This document shows, piece by piece, positions 1 through 11,400 of a DNA stretch of 64,000 nt. The notes under the pieces are model-generated. The model saw only the letters and a program-made list of their open reading frames with translations. It made no database searches and was not told where the DNA came from. The translations under genes were made by a program, and so were the position numbers. The DNA is from Pterois miles (lineage: Eukaryota; Chordata; Actinopteri; Perciformes; Scorpaenidae), in the NCBI GenBank assembly GCA_947000775.1, contig CAMQGK010000634.1, positions 22,232,001-22,296,000 on the forward strand. The letters run 5' to 3'. The stretch's first letter is position 1. Each line of letters begins with the position of its first letter.

Positions 1-106
1 CCCAGTTAGTCGCAATTAAATTAATGCATTAATTAAAAAAGCGACATTAAAATGAAATTGTGTTAATGTGTTACTATTGTGTTAACTTTCACACCCCTAA
101 ACTAAA
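1..106 (+). mobile_element. 3' end of a hAT-type MITE (TAGGGCTGTCAA family), cut by the window edge
   Basis: A run of degenerate 'ttaatgcattaa', 'gtgttaatgtgttac' and 'gtgttaactttcac' followed by 'acccct' matches the last 100 bp of the element at 48920-49628. The terminal repeat is decayed (cacacccct for gacagccct). Confidence 0.6.
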
Positions 107-544
107 AATATTATTTTTTTCTCTCTCTCCCTTGTCACTCAATTTAGTACGAGATGCCCAAACTATCACAAACTAGGACTTCAAAATCTTCCTAAAACAA
201 GTCAGAGTTTCCTAATAATGCTGAAGTTAGAGCAACATACAGTATCTCTCACATTTCACACCTCTTCAACAGCAAGTTGTTTGGAAACAATAGCTATCAA
301 ATTTGCACTAAGCAGCTGTTAGTTAGCTACTTGCAGAGCTGAGACACTGTTGCTAGTTTTTAGGCTGCTGTATCACATGTACTACCATTGTAGTGGGCTG
401 CTCAGCTCTCAGAGTCTCCGCGGTGGATAGTTATAGCGGTCCATTAGTGGCTGGTCTGAGCCCAATGGAGAAACTGGGTCAGAACTGTGTGTGAGATAAA
501 GTATCTTCCTCTCTTTGATTCATGAAGGCGAAGACGAATGTGCG

Positions 545-545
<1 letters not shown>

Positions 546-607
<62 letters not shown>
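546..607. repeat. (CA)n microsatellite
   Basis: About 31 uninterrupted CA units in the intron after e29. Open frames crossing it are artefacts of the repeat. Confidence 0.98.
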
Positions 608-1404
608 ATCAAACCTAGGGACACACAACAAAAGTATTTTTATATTAGCCCTGCCCTGGTTATTTATGCCCTCATCCATTAGCCCCATTGGAGCTGTCTA
701 CATCCTGCCTTTCAGCCCAAAATGCTCTCTATGTTTATGTGTCTGTCTGTTGTTGTTTACATTCATCCAAGAACTGAATCATTAATAAAGAGCCGGTTCA
801 ACAACCCTTTGCCTCGCCTATAATTTTGGGGAGTTTTAATCAGGGTGAATGGACCGCATTCACAAAGAGCTTCGATTATGAGAGCCAAGTGCTTTACAAT
901 GGTTTATATTCATCACTCTCTCACACACAGATAGTATCAGAGCTGCCATGCAAGCCAATGACCTGCTCATTGGGAGCAGTTCTGGGTTCAGTGTTTTGCC
1001 CAAGGACATTTCCAAATGCTTTTAGGCAGAGCTGGAAAATGGACTTAACTCACTAACATGTAAGTGCTGCTGGCGGAGACGGGTGCTGTCCAAAGCTTGT
1101 ATGCAAAGAGCTGGGCTCATGTTAACTCTCTAAGGCTATATTGACAGAACTGACGGGGACATGTTACGAGAGTCACATCGTATTGATGATCAAATGATAT
1201 TGGTTATGGAATTGATGAAATTAACAGTGTTGGTCACAGTAAAGTTAGATACACAATGGGCCTCATACGGAAAGCAATATTCAAACAAATGTTCAATTAC
1301 TTTTGTCCATAGCCACAATTTGCTATACGTCTATCTAGCATTTTTTTTTGGCGGCATCTCTCTAGTTCTTGGGCATGTGCCAGAGCATTTGCACATGGCA
1401 CAAC

Positions 1405-1572
1405 AACCTTATAATTTAGGGTTTGTTACCTATGCTAATACCTGCCTTTATATAATGTTTCGGGGTTGTTACCTATGAAACTACCTGCCCTAATATAATG
1501 TTTAGGGACTGTTACCTATGCTAAAACCTGCCCTTATATAATGCTTAGGGGTTGTTACCTATGCTGATAAAT
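1405..1572. repeat. 43-bp minisatellite, about 3.5 copies
   Basis: The core 'gttacctatg' recurs at 1425, 1468, 1511 and 1554, exactly 43 bp apart, with 'cctgcc', 'tataatg' and 'tagggg' in the same order in each unit. Confidence 0.85.
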
Positions 1573-2094
1573 AAACAATGGGCCACACGCCTCCAATTTA
1601 TGATCAAATCATCAATCATCACACCTGAGTAAGAGCAGATTAGGATTGTTAAGAACGTTTGCTGCACTCAGAGTTGACCTCTTTTATTTTTTCTCTTAAC
1701 AGAAAATTGAGAGAAAATATAAGAGAAAGTTAAGAGAATCTTGCTGCATGAGGCCCATTGAAAGTGAATCGATCTGTCAATTTTGAGTCAAGAGGTAAAC
1801 CATAGCTATCGTTTCAAGTGCCTTTCAAAGGAAAGGGCATTCTGGGAAGAGTACCTGATAGGGCTAAAGAGTGGAGAATAAGTGAAATGTGAAATCAGGG
1901 CAGCCAAAAACTGGTAAAATGAAAAACCATAACCGGAGGTGGTGGGGACAGTCGTAGCCTCTGTATTTTACAGCATGAAAACTATTGACAACAATAGACA
2001 GACAACCCGAGGAGAAAAGGTTGCCTTCTTTCCTCAAGGTTTTTGATGACAGGTTGCTTTATATTGCTTTGTCACAGGATTTCACATTAATACC

Positions 2095-2413
2095 ATTTAA
2101 GAGAATAGTTTGGTTTAAGTATGGTTGTATGAGGAATTTATCCATAGTCAGTAGATTACCTGCAGCAGATGACGGTCGGTACGCCCTCAGCTTAGAGAAG
2201 CAGACAGGAGTACCAGCATGGAAGCAAAGCAATGTACTGCTGTGACGGTGCCGGCAGCAAAATGCATGCAATTTCTTTGCTCCTGTGCTGGTATTCCTGT
2301 CTGTGTCTTCAAACTGGGGGTGTACCAACCACCACCTACTGTAGTTAATACACTGTCTATGAATAAGCACCTCATACAACCCTACTTTAAAAAATACAAA
2401 CTATCCCTTTAGG
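2095..2413. mobile_element. Foldback MITE with long terminal inverted repeats, copy 1
   Basis: The left end (gtatggttgtatgagg, then tatccatagtcag) is the reverse complement of the right end (cctcatacaaccctac). The same family occurs at 35275-35769. Terminal repeats are about 70 bp and there is no coding capacity. Confidence 0.75.
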
Positions 2414-3411
2414 CACATAATCCCATACAGAAATGTATCCTCAACTTTGGTTGTTATTCCAGCATTGTGGGCAGCATCGTGACTGTTTTTAACAATAATA
2501 ACCCTGGGCATTCTCTGTTAGCTGTGTAGAGAGCCATGTCCTCTGTCATCTCTCACATATTTTGCATATAGAGTGCAGAACAGAGATTGCAATGAGATGG
2601 TTGATTACTATGTAATAGCCTTTCCTTGAGGGAATTAAATTTGCCAATGTCCGGATGTCGATTCAGAGAAGTGACTGCGACAGCGAGTTAGGTGATGGAT
2701 AATCAGTTACGATTTTGCGGGAAACGACGGCTGCTAACAGAATGAAATCTGATTGGAACAAGTGATCAGCGAGAGGAAACAGCAGCGTCTCTTTCTCTCA
2801 TCTGAGGAAACCTGCTTAATTTCACATTGATTACACCCTGATGATCCTCTTTCATGCAGCTCATGTGACTCTGAAATCATTGTAATTCTGGTGTTATTGA
2901 AATGAGTGATCTAGCAACTATGAAAAGATGCTGAAGGTCACCACAGGAACACATTTAAAAGGAACGCAATCCAATAACCTGATAACCTGAGTGATTTACA
3001 CAACAAGCAGGTGGTTAATAAGGCAAACACAGTCATCCCTGACTCACTTTTAATCTCATTGGTTTCTCCATACTGCAGTTTTGTAGAAAAAAGCGGAAGA
3101 CCTACTGAATGTGTGGTATTCAGCTGGGCGTCTATACCCTCACACTCAACTCCAAGTGGTTTCAAAGGAACAAGGAGCTGTCATTGTGAGAGTGGGCGGT
3201 TATGGAGCTATCTCAAACAGAGCACTTCTGATTTATGACTGTCTTTGAAAAAGCACACCACCTCATTAATGGTAAATGTACACTACGCTCTTCATTTGGC
3301 ATCAAGGGTAAAAACATGACAGAAGAATCACATCGGAGTATCTCCTTGGCAAGCAGAGGTAATCTTGATTACACCTGCAGTGTGCTGCAATATGGTTAGT
3401 GCTGCATTAGA

Positions 3412-3775
3412 TTAAAGTGGACCTATTATGCTTATTTTCAGGCGCATACTTGTATTTTGGGTTTCTACTAAAACATATTTACATGCTTTAATGTTCAAAA
3501 AACACTTATTTTTTTCTCTCATGCTGTGCTGCAGCAACCGCTATGCAGTATATATTATGCAAATGTGTAACTTGGTGACATCACCAAGTTACGGAAGAAA
3601 AGGCGGGACTTCAAGAAAGGCGTTTCAGGCAGTTCAGTGTTTCTGTGGGGGACATTAACTCCCTTTGGTGTGGACCTAAGGCTTTGTAACTTTGCAGATC
3701 TTTTACATGCACAAACAACTATATAACACACTAAAGGAGAGAAAAAAGCACAAAAGCGTAATAGGTCCTCTTTAA
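3412..3775. mobile_element. MITE with TTAAAGTGGACCTATTATGC-type inverted ends
   Basis: The left end ttaaagtggacctattatgc pairs with the right end gcgtaataggtcctctttaa. Length 364 bp, non-coding; a common non-autonomous DNA transposon type in teleosts. Confidence 0.8.
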
Positions 3776-5371
3776 AAATAAAGAAGTGTTAATTGTGGTG
3801 TTTAGTGGATGTACTTAGACCACATATTATATTTGTGTTACGATCATGACAACCTACATGTCAAAAATTAGTGCATCTCACAAGTGAGACAACTATGCAT
3901 CCTGAGAGGGTCCAGAGATCCTTGTGCAACACTCTGTGCTGCAGTAGTGCCTGAGACACTTATGCTTTTAATAGAACTTACTGTTAAGTTGAGTTATTAT
4001 ACCTTATCCGTAACCCAAAGTGGTGAAGCTCTTTCCCTCTGGTTGGTATCTAGGATCTTCCTCAAGGACACATCAACACGTGGGATCAAATACGAGCACT
4101 TCCGACTGAGGTGTGATTTCACAATACGCAGGCCAATCTGCTGTCCCTGCTATATTGTTATGCTGCCATGCTGTGCAGATTGCACCTAAATTTCCAGCAA
4201 TACAGCCAAACTGTATTTGTTGTTCTTGCTGAAAAATACACATATTTGCAATACAGTATTCTGCGTTGTAGTAATGTTTGGCAGCTCTCAGCCATTACAG
4301 AGATGCAATGCGCAGTCACTTGTGGCCAGCCAGTGGCCCGGGTGTATAAAAGCTTGCATATTAATACTGCCACACTGATGCTATATTAATACTGAAAACT
4401 GGGATGCAACGATGGTCTTACCATGCTCTTCAGCTGCAGTGTCCTACAATGACAGTCACAATGGCAAATTTGGCAACTGTGCAACTCATATAAGAAAAGC
4501 AGACATGCCCAAACTCCGATGGGCACAGTAAACCCACCCATGTACATGTAGCATACAGCAGAGTGGCATAAATGGTATCACATCCTGACTCCAGGTATCG
4601 CAATATTAACAACAGCCAAGGACTGATGCAGCCACAGCAAGGTATTCGCTAATCAGCAGCTAAGCAACTCTTTCACACTGCCATACTGTGTATACCACAT
4701 ACAACCACATTAAGTACAGCAGGTTTCAAACACATATTCTGATAAAAGCATACATATTTAAGTGGAAAAAAAAACCCACTCAACTCTTTTTTTTTTTTTT
4801 TGTATTTGAAGGTCATCTTACAATTTTGCACAAATGTGCCAGAGCCATATCTCACTAAACCTGGGCCAGGTCGCCCCCCAGTGGCGTACATATAAACAGT
4901 AAACGTTCAGTTAGAGAAAGCAGTCATTTAACTAAAGATACAGTATGAAACCATGTTGTCCATCAGTGTTCTAAAGAGCCCAAAACCGGCCCAAGATCTG
5001 TTTAAAGTCTTTGTATTTATTCAACAAACCAAATAAAGCTCACATATTTATTTAAAATTCTCTTCATTTTTAAAATGTCTCTTGCTGGATCTCCATTTGT
5101 AGCCATACAAGTTAATACTGGAAAAATGTCTTTGTGAATTTTTTTTTTTGGCACATGCAGCGATTCAAAGACGTGCTGAGCCGTGCACCCTGGACACCCT
5201 GACTGTGGATCCTGCCATGCAACAGACCAGTAACTTAAAAAATGCACTATGGGTGATCATGTGATGAAATTCATGAAAAAATATCAGAGTGTACAGTATC
5301 AATAAACACGTCACAAATTGAGTTATTTCACATTTCAGGTTCATCTAACGTTTTCTTCACAGATGTCTTAC
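3776..5371. other. Intron sequence, nothing assignable
   Basis: Unique-looking A/T-rich sequence with a poly-T run near 4789-4802. I searched the minus strand for the last plcb1 exon and found no match. Confidence 0.5.
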
Positions 5372-5458
5372 CTTTGGCCTTTCATCCAAGATCTGTTGGC
5401 GGATGTCCTTGTGCTTCTCCAAAAGTCTCTCCTGTCTTTTACTCTGTGCGTCCTCCAA
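5372..5458 (-). CDS. plcb1: plcb1 exon e29: coiled coil, last exon inside the window
   Basis: 87 bp, 29 codons, phase 0 on both sides. Reads LEDAQSKRQERLLEKHKDIR, then QQILDERPK. Strong match to PLCB1 ([20 protein letters not shown]). It ends with a consensus 5' splice site (CCAAAG/gtaaga), so the protein goes on; the final exon (about 75 residues in mammals) was not found down to position 1. 3' splice site gtgtgtag. Confidence 0.97.
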
Positions 5459-8400
5459 CTACACACACAAACAAACAGGAAAATATGACGTCTTTGTATG
5501 TCATCAGTAATATTACTGTACCCACAAAGGTTTAGTACTGTAGGTTAGTGGTTCCTACTGGTCTGTGGTTTTAAAACATATATACAGTTGGCCTATATCT
5601 CAGCATTTCATTCATTTCTGTGAAGAAAACCAAATTAAATTGTTCTTTTTAAAGTTTGTAAGATACAAACAGAGCAAGGTTGAGACCTGAACTCAAGCTA
5701 CGTATATTCACAGAGCCTTCCCTCTCTGCTAAACAGCCTCGTCCTGCGTTAGAAAAGTATGTTGTTTAAACAGACTAGGAGGTAATGGAACAATAGACAA
5801 GCATCAAGGAGAAGAAAACACTGAATTTGTTAAAAAAGAAGCCGATTCAGTATGAAAGATTGTTAAAAAACAACATGTAATACATACAGAAAATTGTATG
5901 AAAAGTCCCTAAAAATAACAGGGAAACTCATCTCTGAGGAAATAAGCTGCTAAAATTCATCCAAATCACTCAAAAAAACCTTCATGCAGTTATTGAGTTC
6001 ACTATTTGGGTTAATTGTGCAGTTTATTAGCTGTTGTGGACTGTTACTGTTATGCATTTAACATGAAATATCCATAAAATGTGTCACTTAGTCAGGGGTT
6101 GTCAGTTTACTCAATGACAGAATAGAGGTCCTTCAGGAGTCAATACAAATTTGAATTTAGCTTTAAATTAAACTGACATTACTGCCGTATCACTGTATAT
6201 GGTGATGATCATTATGGATTGTACATTTTCTATCAGACCATAGCCTATGTCCTGTCTTACCCGTTTGATGTACTGCACCACCTCATTGACAAACGATCTG
6301 TTGATCTCCAGCTTCTCTCTGTGGGGAGAATCAACAGTGAGGCCAAACAACCAGGCCCAACAGAGCTAAATCTTTACCTTTAGTGACATCTAGTGGTCGT
6401 ATAAATACAACAACCTACAAAGACTGTGTACTGTTAGTGAGGGATGTTCAAAAACTTACTCCTCTGTCACATTCTTGTCTTTAGACTTGGCTTCATTGAT
6501 CTTCTCTTGTCGTTTCTTGTCCATTTTCTTCTTGAGGTCTTTCTTTTCTCTGTAAGACGGTGAGACAGAGAAAGGGAAAGATATAGAAAGCACAGGAATG
6601 TAGGATATGTTTGCGTGCATGCTGTATGATAAAGACGGTCTTACTTCTCACAGATGTCTCTGAGCTTTTTGAGCTGAGCGCTCTGGCACTCCTCTGCTAT
6701 AGTGGTCAGCTTCTCAACCAGCTAGAGAGAGCGATAAAGAGACAGCTGTAAGTTGACACAAAATGCAAAACGGAGAAACATCTGCTTCTAGCTCTTAATG
6801 ATTTTAATAAATATTCCATTTTAATGCAAGTACATTTGTTGAGATCATAATTAAACAACATTCAGATCAGGGCGACAACACAATCTCCATTATGCTTGTT
6901 GTCTTTTGCTTGAATGAACCTCAGCTGTGCTCACTGTGCAGGTGTACTGGAGCAGAAGACATTCATTTTTCCACCCCATACAGCAGAACATGTGCACAGG
7001 CAGCAGAATGATGACTGTAATATCCTAAAGGGGGGTGACCTGGAGTTAACAGCAGCATTCACTCAATCATTAGTTTAGTCATTGGTCTGTGCTGGTCGGG
7101 ACAGCAGGAGACAGTCAGCGCTTTATCCAGTCCAACACAAGTCAGGGCAAGCTCCTGCATGTATGTTTGTTTATCCCACTGCTATATACAGGACATACTT
7201 GTTAACATTATGGATGTTTATGTAATCAATCTGTAACTCAACAAATGCTAAACGACGGCACTCAAGTTCAGTAGAGACGAGTACGAAATTAGCTACAAGT
7301 ATGGTGGCCATAAATAGGCAGCTAAGAGATGTACAGACATGACAGGAAATATGACAAGTGAACTTTTAGTCTTCCATCCATACATGTCCAGTATGCACTG
7401 ATAATTAAAAATATACTTCATGGGCCTTTGGGGAACAGCAAAGTTTTGGCTGGAGCAGATATGAGTTGAATCTTATTGCAGATTTTCCATTTATTGGGCC
7501 ATTTTAGTACAGTGAAATGCAAAAGTGACTGGAGCCTTGCATCTGCATGCGAATAGCATTTCAAATGGATTTGCCCATACACCACACTGTCAGCAAGACA
7601 GATTTGTTGCAGTCCTGTTACTTAAAGCAGTGGTTCGCAAAGCATTTTTCTATCATGCCCCCTTTGGAGGACGAAATACTCCTTAACTAATAATTTATTT
7701 GTTTGTTTTGAGAAGAAATAAGTTAGCATTTTTCTGTGATGGTTGTTTCTTTCAGTTTGTTCAGCCGTTAGTCCTAACATGTGAAATAGGTTGGTAGGAT
7801 GAGGGTTAAAATTTTGATGGTTAAACCATTTTTTATTGATGTGACTGACTGGGATGTAATGCTTCTAAATGTCTTTTTAATTTGTTGGGTCTCATAACTA
7901 ATTCAAAAATAATAAGCACAATACACACTGGTCTCTCCTCATCTCCCACCACCTTCATTAATATTTATAGTTATATTAGTGTAATTTATGGTGCTGTTGG
8001 ATTGCAGCTAGACCGTCCCGTTACAGGTGTGTGTGGGAGAGATAACAGTTTTTAAGTGGGACGCGCTCCACAGTTTGGGAACCACTGACTTAAAGGGTAA
8101 CTAAGTGACTGATGGGGACAACAATTTCTATAACTGGTCCAGTATTGAGGGAGTACGCTGTACATGTGTAGCAGATGATGACTAAGAGATGAAGAATATG
8201 AAATGTGATAATGAAAATAATGATGAATCCACAGTACACATCTTAACTTTTACATCCTTCCAGAAACTGTTTGTTTGACCTCTCAGGGCGCTAAGTGGTG
8301 AGATTCTTCATTTACAACCAGCCTGGTGAATCTCACTAGATAACAACCCAGCATGGTCCTGACCAGATGAAGTTTTTATGACTTACAGGTCAACAGGTCA

Positions 8401-11400
8401 AATACTTGGTCTTTCTCTGGCAGAGAAGTGGTGAAACACAGATCAAAACCTTCTCTCTTATGCTAATGAGGTCATTACATCTGTCTGCATCAATACCTTA
8501 CATGTGTATCTTATTCACCAATTTATAGGGGATCTTAAACATAAAGTTGGGTGCACACTAATGCCTAGTTAATGTTATATTTGATATATATTTTAATCTA
8601 TGGTAGGTGTATTACACCATTTTATGTTGTGAACCATACATAAATTGATTCATTTTATTACACATGCTCAGAACACATAGATTTCATTTCATCAACTCTG
8701 TTGACAAGTTTCATCTGTATTGTGTAATTGTTTGATTCATTTTAATTCAGTTGATCAGTTTTATTCAGTGGTTGATGTCTTGTGTTTGGTATGTATTTGA
8801 AAGAGATGAAGCCCAGATTTCAAATATGGAAGAATTAATCATATTGAAACTAGTCAAACTTTCTCAACTGATAATAAGACGCTTCAAACATTTAGTCTAA
8901 GTGAGTCTTTTCTGGGGCTTCAGGCTCCTCAGGGTGCTTCAGCTCTTAGAGCTGTGCCCCTCTGCAACCCCCCTCCATGGGCCCATAAACCACAAGAGGG
9001 TTGGGGGGGGAACACTTCAAGGACACCAGCTCTCCATCCTGAGGACTCAGGTCCGAAACCTCACACCCAGATGATACTGGCACCCAGTCTACCTGAAAGG
9101 AGGCTGTGAACCTTTGGACTTGATCCAGTCCGGCTGAAGAACTGAATGCTGTCCTGCTATGCTGTCTCTCTCTTGTCTGAGCCCTGTTTATTTATTATGT
9201 CGCCGCTCTGCCCTGACGGCTGAAACAGCCAGCTGCTGAAGCCTGAAGCAGCTCCGCTGTATCTACGTGCTGGTGAATCCCAGCCATTGTGAAGAGAGAC
9301 TTAGAGAAAGACTTTAGGTCCAGAATCTTTTGAATCGAGTGACCCATCCAGCTCTGAGGAGGGGGGTCTGAAGAAATGGCACAGAGATGCCTCGCCAGAC
9401 AGAGAGAGACGAAGATGGAAACATGCATCGAGGTGCCAGCCATCCAAAACCGAGGGTGTCCGAGGACACCAAAGAGAGCCGCTGAGGGAGAGGAACGACC
9501 AAAGCCGGGTCGCATCGTTGGATCCAGAAGATCCAAACTGTTCCAGACAGAAGCTGCTGCCACTCTGCTCCAGACAGCACAACCTCCATCTACCATCTAC
9601 TCAGAGAGGGTGATGTATAGATGTGTCTTCAGAGGAGAAAGAGTTTGATGACTAATGAACCAATTCATAGTCAATTCATAGTCAACTAATAACCAAGTTA
9701 CAAACTTTACAATTAAAATTAGACCACGTCTAAATGTATAACATGAAACTGATTCTCAGTCTTCCCTGGTGCTTCTTAAACTCTTTGTTAAATCCAATCA
9801 GACAGATATCAGTCACTGAATTGATCTGGTCATCTTTAATTTGTTTGATCCATGAATGTTCATCATTTGTATTTGCTGTATTCCTCTAATGATCCTTTAT
9901 TCGATTCTATCACCGTTTTATCATTCATTCAATTATATATTGTTAGTCGTGTAGTCCAATAGTTAGGTAAATAAACACTTCATTTATAAAGAACTTGGTT
10001 ACTTGATTTTGTGTGTATATTTATAAACTATTCAAATCACTGTTCACTAGGCCAAGAACTCCGTAGCAACCATGAGATTATGAGACGCAACTGATTAATA
10101 TCAAATTTAATTATTTTTCCCTGTTTTTATAAAACTGGGTGGTGCCCCGAGTAAATCCTGATATTGAAGTTAACTGAGGGTAATATCTGAAGTTGAATGT
10201 TACCCCTTTTTCTTCACATTCTATGATAATTTGTCTTACAATTAATAATTTTGGATTATTAATTGTGAATATGAATCTTGATATTAATTGATGATTAATT
10301 GTTAATCTGCTCAATGCAATAACGCTACACATGGCAGCCGTGAAATGAGCAGCCAGCAAGTGAGCAACGTTACATTCACTATATGTGTTTGGTGTTGCCA
10401 CTGACAGGCTCAGATTGTTATTATAAGTGTCTGACAACATTACGGAAAGAACCCTACAGAGAAATTAAACCTTTCCTTCACCTTTCGTTTGATCTGGTCT
10501 GTTCATTATTATGTCTCGTTGTGAAATGTCAATATCCATATGACTTTAGCTGAAATAAATAAGGGCGGCCAGTGAATTCAACAACCTCATCCACATTATG
10601 ATAATAATTTAATTAAATAATTTAAATATTCAGATATGATAGTGAAAATCTTTCAGATAATTCTAAGCTACGTTTCTGTACTCAAACACAACAAACTGCC
10701 TGTGTTGTCTTCATGCCACTTCGTGACGAGACTTCTCCTCCAATGAGACTCTTTCCATAATGTCAGACACATGATAACAATTACAAGCTGTCATGGCAAA
10801 AACAAGCACTTTTAGTGGATGTAAATGACGTTGCAAGCTTGCTCCAATAGTACTGGATTGAAGGCCGAGAGCAGCTGTCGTCTACAATGTTCACCCTCAG
10901 CATTGGACCAGTTTCAGAAATTGTTCTCCTATTAGTCAGTTAGACACAAAAACATGGGACAATAGGATCCAGGTTAAAAGAAATACCAGAGTTACCCTTT
11001 AACCGTGAGCCGAAACAGCTGCCCTCACATCTTCACGGATGTGTATCTGTTGTGTGTGTTTGTGAGCACCTGCTTGATGTGTTCTCGTTTCTGGTATTTC
11101 TCGCTGTAGTACTGCTCCTGGCGAAGTGTGAGGAGCTGCTGCTGCTGCTGCTCCTTCAGCTCTGAAAGCCTCAGGCTGCACTCCTGATCCAGCTCACACA
11201 GCTCCTGGTCCAGGGTCGACAGGGAGTGTTCGGACCGACTGGAGACACACACACACATGCACAAAAGAAAAACGGCAAATTAAGATACCTCCTTCTTTTT
11301 CAGGAGACTGGTCATAACTCCCTCTATAACTGGACATTTCATATGATATACATCTTTATATGAACATATCTTCTATATATGTACAGTATATATAAACCAA

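Noticed and set aside
1425..1572. CRISPR-like spaced repeat (43-bp period)
   Set aside because: The whole 43-bp unit is conserved, with no unique spacers, and the window is a vertebrate nuclear genome; it is a minisatellite.
6319..6320. Exon e28 starting two bases earlier or later (cacagagag has several AGs)
   Set aside because: Only the first AG (exon end 6318) keeps the frame between e27 and e28.
9195..9648. Overlapping open frames on both strands (up to 133 codons) in a G/C-rich patch
   Set aside because: No recognisable domain, several frames open at once because of base composition, and the patch lies in a possible LTR-like block; not called as a gene.
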